64,000 nt of DNA from Chryseobacterium taklimakanense (GTDB lineage Bacteria > Bacteroidota > Bacteroidia > Flavobacteriales > Weeksellaceae). Positions 26,296 to 34,868 of the stretch are shown here, one piece after another. The notes beneath the pieces are model-generated. The model made no database searches. It had not been told where the DNA came from and saw only the letters and a list, made by a program, of their open reading frames with translations. Position 1 is the first letter of the stretch. Each line of letters opens with the position of its first letter. Made by a program: the position numbers and the translations under genes. The stretch is taken from NCBI RefSeq assembly GCF_900187185.1, contig NZ_LT906465.1:434001-498000 (forward strand), written 5' to 3'.

Positions 26296-27949
26296 GAGAG
26301 TGTTGTTTATTTTCAGATTAATTCGTATATTGTACTGGTAATCAATACGATGTATGAATTTCAAAGACTATAATCAATCACAGCTGTTTTTGTTTCCCCC
26401 AACTTTTGAGGACCTGATCCCGGAATCTCATCCGGTTCGGGTGGTTAACGATATCATTGAGAAGATAAAGATCGAACCGTTATTAAAAGCCTATAAAAAA
26501 GAAGGCAATCCGAGCTACCACCCGAAGATGATGCTCAAGATTATGGTTTTCGCCTATATGGAAAACACCTATTCCAGCCGCAGGATTGAAAAACTGGTGC
26601 GCGAGAATGTCAACTTCATGTGGCTTTCGGGAATGAAGATGGTGGACCATAACACCATTGCGCGTTTCAGAAGCCAGCGCCTGCAGGATGCCTTCAAGGA
26701 TATTTTTCGTCAGGTCGTCCTGCTTTTGGCAGACGAAGGACTCGTCAGTCTGAAAGAAATATATACGGATGGCACCAAGATAGAGGCACAGGCGGGAAAA
26801 TATACTTTTGTGTGGAAAAAATCTATAGAAACAAGCAAGACAAAGATGCTCCAGCAGCTGGAAGAACTCTGGACCTACGCGCAAAACATTGCCGCATCCG
26901 AGGACAGGGATCCCGAGCCGCCGGAGTTTACCAAAATCAGCAAAGAGAAAATCCGTGAAACCGTGGAAAGTATCGACAGAAAGCTCAGCGGCAGCGATAT
27001 CCCGGACAAGAAGGGGAAAGCAAAAGCCAAAGCCAAACTTCGTTATATTAAAAATAATTTTGAACAGAACCTGGAGAAGTACGAACTTCAGGAAGAGATT
27101 TTAGGCGAAAGAGGCTCCTACAGCAAAACCGACCCCGATGCTACCTTTATGAGGATGAAGGACGACCATATGGGGAACGGACAGCTCAAGCCGGCGTACA
27201 ATCCGCAGATCTCCACCGAGAACCAGTTTATCCTGCACTACAGCATCCACCAGCAAACTACCGACAGCACGACGCTTCCTGATCATTTGGATGGTTTTAA
27301 AGAAACTTTCGGCGAAGAAGTTTTCGCCGGGCTTGAAAGCATCACCACAGATGCGGGCTACGGCAGCGAGGAAAATTACGAATATCTTGAGCAGGGCGGC
27401 ATTGAAGCCTATGTAAAGTACAACACGTTCGATAAGGAGCAGGACGGGAACTACCAGTTAAAGCACAAGGCCTTCAGCAAAGAGCATCTGCATTACAACG
27501 CTGAACAGGATTTTTACGTCTGCCCGATGGGGCAGCGGATGGAGAAAACCCACGAAAGCAGCAGGAGAACCAAGAACGGCTTTGAGCAAAAACTTTCGCA
27601 CTACCAGGCAAAAAACTGCGAAGGCTGCCCGATACGCAGCATGTGCCACGGCTCGAAAAACAACCGAAGTCTGGAGCGCAACCACAATCTGGAGCGGCAC
27701 AGGGAAAAAGTCCGGGAACTCCTTAAAAGCGACGAAGGCATCAGGAAACGCAAACGGCGCTGCTATGACGTGGAAGCCGTCTTCGCCCACATGAAACACG
27801 CCCACCAGTTTAGAAGGTTTACACTAAAATCCCTCAAAAAAGTCGAAATAGAGTTCGGATTACACGCTCTTGCACATAACTTAAGGAAGAAAGTGGCCTA
27901 AAAGGCCACCTTCAAACATATCTTTTCCTCAAAAATTAAAAGTCCTCTC
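26296..27949 (+). mobile_element. IS1182-family insertion sequence (boundaries tentative)
   Basis: One intact transposase gene with short flanks. Imperfect end repeats GAGAGTGTTGTTTATTTT (26296-) and, inverted at the right end, GAGAGGACTTTTAATTTT (to 27949) agree at 13 of 18 positions and would define a 1654-bp element, a usual size for the family. No convincing target duplication. It sits between two convergent terminators, so it disrupts no visible gene. The transposase is clearly more GC-rich than the surroundings. Confidence 0.6.
26354..27901 (+). CDS. IS1182 family transposase
   Basis: 515 residues. N-terminal DUF772-type segment (FPPTFEDLIPESHPVRVVNDI, YHPKMMLKIMVFAYME, SRRIEKLVRENVNFMWLSG) followed by the DDE catalytic core: EIYTDGTKIEA (first Asp), ITTDAGYGSEENYEYLE (second Asp) and the C-terminal DVEAVFAHMKHAHQFRRF with the Glu. 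A cysteine cluster CEGCPIRSMCHG lies before the last block. Full length with no frameshift, so potentially active. Confidence 0.95.
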   Translation: MNFKDYNQSQLFLFPPTFEDLIPESHPVRVVNDIIEKIKIEPLLKAYKKEGNPSYHPKMMLKIMVFAYMENTYSSRRIEKLVRENVNFMWLSGMKMVDHNTIARFRSQRLQDAFKDIFRQVVLLLADEGLVSLKEIYTDGTKIEAQAGKYTFVWKKSIETSKTKMLQQLEELWTYAQNIAASEDRDPEPPEFTKISKEKIRETVESIDRKLSGSDIPDKKGKAKAKAKLRYIKNNFEQNLEKYELQEEILGERGSYSKTDPDATFMRMKDDHMGNGQLKPAYNPQISTENQFILHYSIHQQTTDSTTLPDHLDGFKETFGEEVFAGLESITTDAGYGSEENYEYLEQGGIEAYVKYNTFDKEQDGNYQLKHKAFSKEHLHYNAEQDFYVCPMGQRMEKTHESSRRTKNGFEQKLSHYQAKNCEGCPIRSMCHGSKNNRSLERNHNLERHREKVRELLKSDEGIRKRKRRCYDVEAVFAHMKHAHQFRRFTLKSLKKVEIEFGLHALAHNLRKKVA

Positions 27950-27950
27950 A

Positions 27951-27987
27951 CAAAAAAAATCCATCTCATCAAGTTATGAGACGGATT
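27951..27987 (-). terminator. Terminator of the purC-purF transcript
   Basis: On the minus strand AATCCGTCTCA - TAACTTGA - TGAGATGGATT followed by eight T, 17 nt after the purF stop. Closely related in sequence to the terminator at 26251-26282. Confidence 0.8.
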
Positions 27988-28003
27988 GTATTGGTGTAAA
28001 TGG

Positions 28004-29497
28004 CTATCTGAACAAATCAACATTTTCTCCTTTTTCCACGGGATATTTTTCTGTAAAACATCCAAAGCAATGTTTGTCTGAACCTAAGATTTCAGTAAGG
28101 TTTTCCATAGTTAAGAACTCCAAAGAGTCTACTCCCAGATATTTACGAAGTTCTTCTACAGACATATTAGCGGAAATTAAATCATCTTTTGAAGGCGTAT
28201 CAATGCCCAGGAAACAAGGCGCGATGATTGGCGGAGAAACACTCCGGAAGTGAATTTCCTTCACACCGGCATCTTTCAGGATCTTAACCAACCTTTTTGA
28301 AGTTGTTCCGCGGACAATGGAGTCGTCGATGATCACGACCCTCTTATCTTTAATTTCAGAGATAATCGGGTTGAGTTTCAGGTTTACGATCCGCTCCCTC
28401 ATTTCCTGAGTGGGAACGATAAAACTTCTGCCGATATATCTGTTCTTTATCAAAACCGGACGGAAAGGAATTCCCGAAACTTTAGAAAAACCGATTGCAG
28501 CCGGAACGCCAGAATCTGGAACGCCAATCACAATATCAGCATCCACAGGAGCCTGGTACCAAATTTTTTCTCCGGATTTTTCACGTATTTCGTGTACGTT
28601 AATGCCTTCCATCGTGGAATCGGGCCTTGCAAAGTAGATATATTCAAAAGAGCAGATGTTCCGCTCGCAATTTTCTTTTACCAGGAATGACTGCAACCCT
28701 TTTTCATTCTCGCTGGTGTAGACAATTTCCCCGGGTAAAATATCCCGTACATACTGTGCGCCTACCGCATCCAGAGCTGCACTTTCCGAGGCCACGACAT
28801 AACTTTTTTCATCCATGGCGCCCAGAACCAACGGTCTGATTCCGTGGAAATCCCGGAAGGCAAAAAATTTGTTGCGCGTAATTCCAACCACTGAATAGGC
28901 ACCTTCAATCTTGTCCATCGTTGCCTTGATGGCACCACGGAGTCCGAGGTCCAGATTTTTTTGGATAAGCCTCAAAATTACTTCTGAATCGGAAGTGGCC
29001 TTGAAAACCACACCTTCTTCTTCCAGTTCCTTTTTGAGTTCCATGGCATTGGTTAAATTACCGTTGTGTGCGATGGAAAGAATAATCTGGTCATATTCAT
29101 TTTTAGCGAAAAACGGCTGGAAGTTGTATTTTTTCTTATCGCCGGCAGTGGTATACCTCGTGTGGCCAATCACCCCGTTTCCCATGAAGGTTTCCGGCTC
29201 CTGTATTTCTTTGTAAACATCCAGAACCAAACCTTCATCTTTTATATTGAAGATCTTGTTATTGTTCATCACAGAAATACCGCAAGCCTCCTGTCCACGG
29301 TGCTGCAGTGCAAAAAGCCCGAATTGTGAAAGCGAAAAAGTATCGGTATCATTTTCGGAGTAAAGCCCAAAAATCCCGCATTCCTCAGTCGGTGCATCCA
29401 GGCGCTCCTCGTCCTGCGTACGGAAGAGGTTTCGCCCGTAGCTCCGGGTTTTGAACTGATTTAGATATACTTCTTTCTGATTTTTTAAATCTTTCAT
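28004..29497 (-). CDS. purF: Amidophosphoribosyltransferase
   Basis: 497 residues. A 39-residue leader ends in EEC40GIFG, so Cys40 becomes the N-terminal nucleophile of the glutamine amidohydrolase domain after self-processing. The PRTase domain has the PRPP loop VVIIDDSIVRGTTSKRLV, and C-terminal cysteines (APCFLGID, HCFGCFTEKYP) fit the Fe-S-containing Bacillus-type enzyme. Catalyses the first committed step of purine synthesis. Follows purC by 17 nt. Confidence 0.96.
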   Translation of the reverse strand: MKDLKNQKEVYLNQFKTRSYGRNLFRTQDEERLDAPTEECGIFGLYSENDTDTFSLSQFGLFALQHRGQEACGISVMNNNKIFNIKDEGLVLDVYKEIQEPETFMGNGVIGHTRYTTAGDKKKYNFQPFFAKNEYDQIILSIAHNGNLTNAMELKKELEEEGVVFKATSDSEVILRLIQKNLDLGLRGAIKATMDKIEGAYSVVGITRNKFFAFRDFHGIRPLVLGAMDEKSYVVASESAALDAVGAQYVRDILPGEIVYTSENEKGLQSFLVKENCERNICSFEYIYFARPDSTMEGINVHEIREKSGEKIWYQAPVDADIVIGVPDSGVPAAIGFSKVSGIPFRPVLIKNRYIGRSFIVPTQEMRERIVNLKLNPIISEIKDKRVVIIDDSIVRGTTSKRLVKILKDAGVKEIHFRSVSPPIIAPCFLGIDTPSKDDLISANMSVEELRKYLGVDSLEFLTMENLTEILGSDKHCFGCFTEKYPVEKGENVDLFR

Positions 29498-29514
29498 TAT
29501 TTACCTTCAGAAAA

Positions 29515-30237
29515 TTATTTGTTTAAAGCGGTTTTTAATCTTTCATAAATCTCAACGTATGCTTCGGTAACCTCTCCCAAATCCCGGCGGAAACGGTCTT
29601 TGTCAAGCTTTTTCATGGTATCTTTGTCCCAAAGCCTGCAGGTATCCGGTGATATTTCATCAGCCAGAATAATTTTTCCGTCAGAGGTTTTTCCAAGCTC
29701 AATTTTGAAATCTACAAGTATGATGTTCATTTTATCAAAAAGTTCAATCAGCAACTGATTGATTTTTCCTGTTAAGGCATACATTTCATCAAGTTCCTCT
29801 TTAGTTGCAGCGCCAAGGAAAATCGCGTGGTAATCGTTGATCAGCGGATCGCCCAATTCATCCTTTTTGTAGCAGATATCGAAAATTGGGACGGGGGATT
29901 TTATGCCTTCTTCCACTCCTAATCTCTGCGCCATACTACCGGCAGCGTAGTTTCTTACCACCATTTCCAATGGGATGATTTCTACCTTTCTTACCAGCTG
30001 TTCCCGGTCATTGAGCTGTTTTATAAAGTGGGTTTCAACACCTTTTTCCTTTAAGTATTCAAAAATTAGAGTTGTTATAGCATTGTTCATCTCGCCTTTT
30101 CTGTCGAATGAACCTCTTTTTTGCGCGTTGAATGCCGTAGCATCATCTTTGAATTTTACCACAACTTCCTCTGGGTTGTCGGTCAAGAAAATCTGTTTCG
30201 CTTTACCTTCGTAAAGCATTTCACGTTTTTCGCTCAT
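29515..30237 (-). CDS. purC: Phosphoribosylaminoimidazole-succinocarboxamide synthase
   Basis: 240 residues. Start [27 protein letters not shown], then [27 protein letters not shown] and [15 protein letters not shown], all standard PurC blocks. Makes SAICAR from CAIR, aspartate and ATP. Upstream of purF in the same transcript. Confidence 0.97.
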   Translation of the reverse strand: MSEKREMLYEGKAKQIFLTDNPEEVVVKFKDDATAFNAQKRGSFDRKGEMNNAITTLIFEYLKEKGVETHFIKQLNDREQLVRKVEIIPLEMVVRNYAAGSMAQRLGVEEGIKSPVPIFDICYKKDELGDPLINDYHAIFLGAATKEELDEMYALTGKINQLLIELFDKMNIILVDFKIELGKTSDGKIILADEISPDTCRLWDKDTMKKLDKDRFRRDLGEVTEAYVEIYERLKTALNK

Positions 30238-30287
30238 TTTTCAAAATTTTTCAAAAGCATTTCAGCTTCCTTTTTACTTTTATTAAA

Positions 30288-30986
30288 TTATATTTTCACT
30301 AAAATTCCTGTCATTACAGCTATTCCGAAACTCAGCAGAGTGCCGATCAGTACATATTCTGTAAGTTTTCTCTGTTTGGCTTCTGCCAAGTCGCTGAATC
30401 TGAAAACGGATTTTGCTGCAATCATAAAACCAACACCTTCCCAATGGTTTACGACGATGAAAATGAAAACCAAAAGGCGTTCTAAAATTCCGATATATTT
30501 CCCGGCATTTGCCAGAGATTCCGTCTGTGGTGAAGTTAGATTCGGCGTTACCGGCGTCCAGCCCGAGATCAGCATTTTAACAATGATTGAAGCCGGGACT
30601 GTAACGAAAACGGCACCGGCAATCACTTTCAACAAATCAGAATTATCAATAAAGCTGAAATCAAATTTCATGACATAAAGCGTGATTCCAGCGATCACCA
30701 GAACGTGAAGCAACTGATCGATGAAAAACCAGTTCTTCCTGGTGTTTGGTTTTTGATACTGAAGTTTCGCTAAATCTATAATGAAATGTGATCCTGCCAC
30801 GGCAGCCGCAATCCACCAGAGATGAAAATCCCATAGCAGGAGCATGATGAGAGCGAAATGTATGAATGTATGCAGATAAAGATAGAGGCTTTTGGCCTTT
30901 TCCCTTTCTTTATCGGCAACCCAAGAATTAGGCTGGAAGATGAAATCTCCTAATAAATGTGCCAATATGAGTTTGATAAAGAGCAT
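30288..30986 (-). CDS. DUF3307 domain membrane protein
   Basis: 232 residues with five to six membrane helices. The N-terminus IKLILAHLLGDFIFQPNSWVADKE and the following HTFIHFALIMLLLW are diagnostic of DUF3307. Starts 1 nt after the satD stop; this satD-DUF3307 pairing is common in Bacteroidota, so the two products probably work together, with SatD as the cytoplasmic regulator. Biochemical function unknown. Confidence 0.85.
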   Translation of the reverse strand: MLFIKLILAHLLGDFIFQPNSWVADKEREKAKSLYLYLHTFIHFALIMLLLWDFHLWWIAAAVAGSHFIIDLAKLQYQKPNTRKNWFFIDQLLHVLVIAGITLYVMKFDFSFIDNSDLLKVIAGAVFVTVPASIIVKMLISGWTPVTPNLTSPQTESLANAGKYIGILERLLVFIFIVVNHWEGVGFMIAAKSVFRFSDLAEAKQRKLTEYVLIGTLLSFGIAVMTGILVKI

Positions 30987-30987
30987 T

Positions 30988-31593
30988 CTACAGTTCGGCT
31001 ATTTTTTTTCTGAAGTATTTGTCGGTTTCGGTAATCAGGTCGAGGTTGGCGCGTTTCAGGCGCTGGCTTACGGATGATTGGGTAATATTGAGTTTTTTGG
31101 CAATATCTTCCTGCGTAATACCGGAATTCATGATGAAAATGTGAATAATTTCCGCCACGGCCGGGGTCCAACTGTCAAAATCTATGGATGACCATTTGAA
31201 AACGATGTTCAAATCCTGATCTACGCTGTCTTTTGGAGTTTTGATGGCTAAAGTTTTGCCGTCGGATTTTATGTCATTAAGTAGTCTTCCTGAATTTACG
31301 TAAGCAGAACCGTTGGATTCGGTGATTTTTTCTGATGAGAAATTCTCTTCGCCGATCCCGATTGCCATCCTCACATCCAGGCTTTCATTGCACTTGATCA
31401 GAGATTTTATCGCAAGAAATATTTTGAAAACTTCATCAATATCACATTTGATCTGGAATTCATCTCCGCGGTAAACCTCCCATTTTTCAGGCGTTTTGCC
31501 CCAGTTCATCAATATTTTTTTTAATGAATCGAGCCAAATTTCTGAGTTGGAATTTTCAGAATTTATGATGTCGCCGGTAATTACTGCAATCAT
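30988..31593 (-). CDS. satD: SatD family protein with C-terminal HTH
   Basis: 201 residues. The start MIAVITGDIINSENSNSEIW and WEVYRGDEFQIKCDIDEVF are SatD-family signatures; the N-terminal domain resembles a degenerate nucleotide-binding/cyclase-like fold. The C-terminus holds a helix-turn-helix (GITQEDIAKKLNITQSSVSQRLKRANLDL, about 163-192). Family members are linked to acid tolerance in streptococci. Its promoter is overlaid by a dyad operator array, suggesting autoregulation. Start lies about 4 nt after the -7 box. Confidence 0.85.
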   Translation of the reverse strand: MIAVITGDIINSENSNSEIWLDSLKKILMNWGKTPEKWEVYRGDEFQIKCDIDEVFKIFLAIKSLIKCNESLDVRMAIGIGEENFSSEKITESNGSAYVNSGRLLNDIKSDGKTLAIKTPKDSVDQDLNIVFKWSSIDFDSWTPAVAEIIHIFIMNSGITQEDIAKKLNITQSSVSQRLKRANLDLITETDKYFRKKIAEL

Positions 31594-31597
31594 TAGG

Positions 31598-31628
31598 CAA
31601 AAATAAGCAAATAAACTTATAAACCAAA
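31598..31628 (-). promoter_or_regulatory. satD promoter
   Basis: Minus strand: TTTG (31628-31625), 19 nt, TATTTTTG (31605-31598); perfect Bacteroidota -33/-7 pair. The -7 box ends 4 nt before the satD ATG, so the mRNA should be leaderless. The spacer is occupied by the first unit of the dyad array. Confidence 0.65.
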
Positions 31629-31708
31629 ATTATAAGACAAATAGCTTATATTGTGAATATATTAGATAAAAAGCTAATAAATTCCATTTATAAGAAAATA
31701 ACCTAATA
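31602..31708. promoter_or_regulatory. Array of four 20-bp operator-like dyads, 29-bp period
   Basis: Units start at 31602, 31631, 31660 and 31689, exactly 29 bp apart. Each is half-site (TATAAG, TATTAG or AATAAG), 8 nt, inverted half-site (CTTATA or CTAATA): AATAAG-CTTATA, TATAAG-CTTATA, TATTAG-CTAATA, TATAAG-CTAATA. The 9-nt spacers between units are unrelated. Unit 1 lies between the -33 and -7 boxes of satD. The pattern fits a repressor binding on evenly spaced sites; the SatD HTH is the obvious candidate. Confidence 0.7.
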
Positions 31709-31758
31709 TTAATCATCTTTTTTGCCTTAACATTAAATTAAAAAAGACACATTTTTAT

Positions 31759-31766
31759 TATATTTG
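31759..31766 (+). promoter_or_regulatory. Candidate -7 box for the acyl-CoA dehydrogenase
   Basis: TATATTTG ends 15 nt before the preferred start at 31782; this overlap argues against the in-frame start at 31764. Confidence 0.4.
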
Positions 31767-31781
31767 AACCAAACTATTTTT

Positions 31782-32921
31782 ATGAATACAGAAGTACATC
31801 ACAACCTTCAGATGATTGCTGAAACAGCACGGGATTTTGCAGAAAAGAATATCCGCCCGAATATTATGGATTGGGACGAAAGCCAGACTTTCCCAGTAGA
31901 ACTCTTCCACCAGCTTGGTGAAATGGGATTTATGGGAATCGTTATTCCTGAGGAATATGGCGGTTCAGGGCTCGGATATCAGGAATACGTTACCATCCTT
32001 GATGAAATCTCGCAGGTTGATCCTTCTATCGGTTTATCGCTGGCGGCGCACAACTCGCTTTGTACCAATCATATTTATGAGTTTGGAAACGAAGAGCAGC
32101 GTCACAAGTGGCTTCCACAGCTGGCTTCGGGCAAAGTTATCGGCGCTTGGGGACTTACGGAGCACAATACCGGTTCAGATTCAGGAGGTATGAGTACTAC
32201 TGCGGTGAAGGACGGCGACGATTGGGTCATCAACGGAGCCAAAAACTTCATCACACACGCTATATCCGGTGACATCGCTGTCGTAATGACCAGAACCGGC
32301 GAAAAAGGCGCAAAAAATAATTCCACCGCATTTGTTCTGGAAAAAGGAATGCCTGGCTTTGCTTCAGGAAAAAAAGAAAATAAGCTGGGAATGAGAGCTT
32401 CAGAAACGGCTGAACTCATTTTCGACAATGTAAGAGTTCCGGATTCCCACAGACTGGGTGAAGTTGGAGAAGGATTCAAACAGGCAATGAAAATCCTGGA
32501 TGGCGGCAGAATCTCTATCGCGGCCCTAAGCTTGGGAATAGCAAGAGGCGCTTACAAGGCTGCTTTGAAATACTCTTTGGAGAGACAGCAATTTGGAAGA
32601 CCGATCAACGATTTCCAGGCGGTAAATTTTATGCTTGCCGATATGGCAACAGAAATCGATGCGTCGGAATTGCTCATTAGAAGAGCTGCCACGATGAAAA
32701 ATGCGAAAATGAAAATGACCCGCGAAGGCGCCATGGCAAAACTTTACGCTTCTGAAGCCTGTGTAAGAATTTCAAACAACGCCGTTCAGATCTTCGGCGG
32801 TTACGGCTATACCAAAGATTTCCCGGTAGAGAAATTCTACAGGGATTCCAAACTTTGTACGATAGGTGAAGGAACTTCTGAAATCCAGAGACTGGTGATC
32901 GGCAGGGATATCTCCAGATAA
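31782..32921 (+). CDS. Acyl-CoA dehydrogenase
   Basis: 379 residues from the ATG at 31782 (MNTEVHHNLQ). Family blocks: GIVIPEEYGGSGLGY, WGLTEHNTGSDSGG (FAD site), NFITHAISGD, ERQQFGRPINDFQAVNF, and IFGGYGYTKDFPVEKFYRD with the catalytic-region Glu near IGEGTSEIQRLVIGR. Probably short/branched- or medium-chain specific, as most such Bacteroidota enzymes. FAD-dependent first step of beta-oxidation or branched-chain amino acid breakdown. Divergent from satD. Confidence 0.94.
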   Translation: MNTEVHHNLQMIAETARDFAEKNIRPNIMDWDESQTFPVELFHQLGEMGFMGIVIPEEYGGSGLGYQEYVTILDEISQVDPSIGLSLAAHNSLCTNHIYEFGNEEQRHKWLPQLASGKVIGAWGLTEHNTGSDSGGMSTTAVKDGDDWVINGAKNFITHAISGDIAVVMTRTGEKGAKNNSTAFVLEKGMPGFASGKKENKLGMRASETAELIFDNVRVPDSHRLGEVGEGFKQAMKILDGGRISIAALSLGIARGAYKAALKYSLERQQFGRPINDFQAVNFMLADMATEIDASELLIRRAATMKNAKMKMTREGAMAKLYASEACVRISNNAVQIFGGYGYTKDFPVEKFYRDSKLCTIGEGTSEIQRLVIGRDISR

Positions 32922-32945
32922 AAAAATACTGCTTAAAAGATAAAG

Positions 32946-32970
32946 GCATCGGGTTTCCGGTGCTTTTTTT
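32946..32970 (+). terminator. Terminator of the acyl-CoA dehydrogenase gene
   Basis: GCATCGG - GTTT - CCGGTGC followed by seven T, a 7-bp stem with one T-G pair. Confidence 0.75.
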
Positions 32971-32977
32971 ATATTTG
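32970..32977 (+). promoter_or_regulatory. Candidate -7 box for the MazG-like gene
   Basis: TATATTTG directly at the end of the preceding terminator T run, 23 nt before the start at 33001. Confidence 0.35.
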
Positions 32978-33000
32978 TTTTAAACTTTAAAATATCAGAT

Positions 33001-33466
33001 GGAAAAAATTGACAGCCTGAACCAGGTCGCAGAATTTCACAGAACTTTTAACGCTCCAATTTTAGATTCGCCGAAAATTCCTTCAAAAGAGAGATGTGAT
33101 TTAAGGGTTTTGCTTTTACAGGAAGAATTGGATGAGCTGAAACAGGCGATTGCAGACAACGATATCACTGAAGTTGCAGATGCCCTGTGCGATTTGCAAT
33201 ACGTTCTTAGTGGCGCAGTTTTGGAATTCGGTTTAGGAAATAAATTTGTAGAACTCTTCAATGAGGTGCAGCGCTCTAACATGTCGAAAGCGTGTTCCAC
33301 ACAGGACGAAGCAGATAAAACCATAGAATTCTACAGAAATAAAGGCGAAGATGCTTACTCAGAAACTTCTGGGGACAAAATTAACGTGCACCGCAAGACT
33401 GACCGTAAAGTTTTGAAAAGCGTAAATTATTCTCCGGCAGATTTAAGATCAATTTTAGAAAAATAG
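33001..33466 (+). CDS. MazG-like nucleoside triphosphate pyrophosphohydrolase family protein
   Basis: 155 residues (the ATG is at 32999-33001 region, product MEKIDSLNQVAEFH). All-helical with LLLQEELDELKQAI and EVADALCDLQYVLSG, the EExxE and DxxD metal-binding motifs of MazG/HisE-type pyrophosphatases. Resembles the Flavobacteriia family often labelled phosphoribosyl-ATP pyrophosphohydrolase-like. Likely cleans up non-canonical nucleotides. Followed 3 nt later by a secreted thioredoxin-like gene. Confidence 0.8.
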
Positions 33467-33469
33467 GTT

Positions 33470-34033
33470 ATGAGAAATATTATAAAATCCATATTTACGG
33501 TAGGTTTGATCGCCCTTACACTTCAGTCCTGCGAAGCGCAGAAAGTCGTAGTAAACCGCGAAGTCGATAACCAGACAGACGGAAAAATGCTGCTGGGCCC
33601 GCAAACCATCGATCAGTTTAAAAAAGAACCTTACAGCGACTGGTACGATGAGGAATATTCCGGTTACAGCTTGGATGCGGCTACAATGGCAGAACTTAAA
33701 AAGAAAAAATTCAAATCGTATCAGCTGGTGGTATTTATTGGGACATGGTGCAGCGACAGCCACAGGGAATTCCCGCGGCTGATGAAAATTCTGGATGAGC
33801 TGGATTTCCCTTCAGAAAAATTAAGCATTATTGCCGTAAACCGCAAAAAAGAGTCGCCCAGCGGTGAGGAAGGTTTATACAACATACAATTTGTGCCGAC
33901 CATCATCGTAAAAAAATATGGTAAGGAATTTGGCAGAATTATTGAATTTCCAAAATCAGGCTTTATCGAAAAAGACCTTCTGGAAATCATAGAAAAGAAC
34001 GATACATCGGTAAAAGATTTATTTAAAAAATAA
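33470..34033 (+). CDS. Thioredoxin-fold lipoprotein with a single active-site cysteine
   Basis: 187 residues with a lipoprotein signal (LTLQSC, Cys21). Thioredoxin-like domain from about residue 80: YQLVVFIGTWCSDSHREFPRLMKIL and cis-proline region QFVPTIIVKKYG. The active site reads WCSDS: only the first cysteine is kept. It may act in disulfide isomerisation, as a peroxiredoxin-like protein, or only bind partners. Periplasmic face of a membrane. Probably cotranscribed with the next two genes. Confidence 0.8.
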   Translation: MRNIIKSIFTVGLIALTLQSCEAQKVVVNREVDNQTDGKMLLGPQTIDQFKKEPYSDWYDEEYSGYSLDAATMAELKKKKFKSYQLVVFIGTWCSDSHREFPRLMKILDELDFPSEKLSIIAVNRKKESPSGEEGLYNIQFVPTIIVKKYGKEFGRIIEFPKSGFIEKDLLEIIEKNDTSVKDLFKK

Positions 34034-34036
34034 AAC

Positions 34037-34645
34037 TTGAAAAACAGAAATACAATATTTGCATTTGTAGGAGGAGCATTGCTGATGCTGCTCTTATTTT
34101 TAGCCCTGAAATCCTTTAAACCAAAAAATGAGGACATTCAGAACGATTTCTACATCATCACCAACCAGATTAAAAAAATGAATAAAATGGTGGTAGTGGA
34201 ACAGGATTTCAGCAGTATGCAGAAAACGAAGGTCACTTCACAGATTTTTGGAGGTCTGCTACCGAACATGGAAAAAGAAATCGTAACCTTTACCAAAACC
34301 AATGCGCAGGTGTCTTATGATTTAAATAAAATGAAGATTGATGTGGACAGCGCCAACAAAAAACTGATTATCCGTGAGCTGCCAAATGCCGACATTAAGA
34401 TCACTCCCAGCGTTGAAATTCAGAATATGGATGATTCCTTTTTTGACCGTTTTAATGAAAATGACCTGAAAAAGATTCAGAATAATGCCAAGGACAACGC
34501 CGTGAAAACGGTTAACCAAAATTATTTGAGAGATCTTGGGAGAAAGCAGCTCAGCGAAAACCTAAGCCAGATTTTTGTCCTTGCAAAAGCCTTAAAATAT
34601 ACCATCGAGGATGAAACCGGGCAAATTGATACAACCAAACTTTAA
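34037..34645 (+). CDS. DUF4230 domain-containing membrane-anchored protein
   Basis: 202 residues from a TTG start at 34037; no ATG exists before the hydrophobic segment, and the TTG places KNRNT ahead of one membrane helix (TIFAFVGGALLMLLLFLALK). The remainder is a soluble domain with VVVEQDFSSMQKTKVTSQIFGG and VNQNYLRDLGRKQLSE typical of DUF4230. Role unknown. Starts 3 nt after the thioredoxin-like gene and is read in the same direction. Confidence 0.75.
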   Translation: MKNRNTIFAFVGGALLMLLLFLALKSFKPKNEDIQNDFYIITNQIKKMNKMVVVEQDFSSMQKTKVTSQIFGGLLPNMEKEIVTFTKTNAQVSYDLNKMKIDVDSANKKLIIRELPNADIKITPSVEIQNMDDSFFDRFNENDLKKIQNNAKDNAVKTVNQNYLRDLGRKQLSENLSQIFVLAKALKYTIEDETGQIDTTKL

Positions 34646-34656
34646 AACAGAATATT

Positions 34657-34851
34657 ATGAACGAGGACAAAAAAGAAACTCCGGAAAAAACCACAAATCT
34701 GGAGACCAAGAAGCAAAATCAGGATTTCCCGAATATTCCGGCAGCAAATGAAAAACAAAATCCGCCGGACATAAAAAAAGAAGATATTAAAAAATCATCT
34801 GAACTTACGGATACCGGCAAAACGGATAATACTGAAAAGAGTGAAAATTAG
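34657..34851 (+). CDS. Small disordered hypothetical protein
   Basis: 64 residues made almost only of Lys, Glu, Asn, Thr, Asp and Pro, with no hydrophobic core, so expected to be intrinsically disordered. It starts 11 nt after the DUF4230 gene and its stop lies inside the terminator hairpin, which supports it as a true last gene of the operon rather than chance. No known family. Confidence 0.5.
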   Translation: MNEDKKETPEKTTNLETKKQNQDFPNIPAANEKQNPPDIKKEDIKKSSELTDTGKTDNTEKSEN

Positions 34852-34868
34852 TTTTTCGCTCTTTTTTT
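34835..34868 (+). terminator. Terminator after the small disordered-protein gene
   Basis: AAGAGTGAAAA - TTAG - TTTTTCGCTCTT followed by T run; overlaps the last codons of the preceding gene. Confidence 0.7.

Noticed and set aside
31602-31708. Regular repeats resembling a tiny CRISPR array
   Set aside because: The repeated parts are short AT-rich dyads with only 9-nt spacers, there are no cas genes, and the first unit overlaps promoter boxes; an operator array explains it better.
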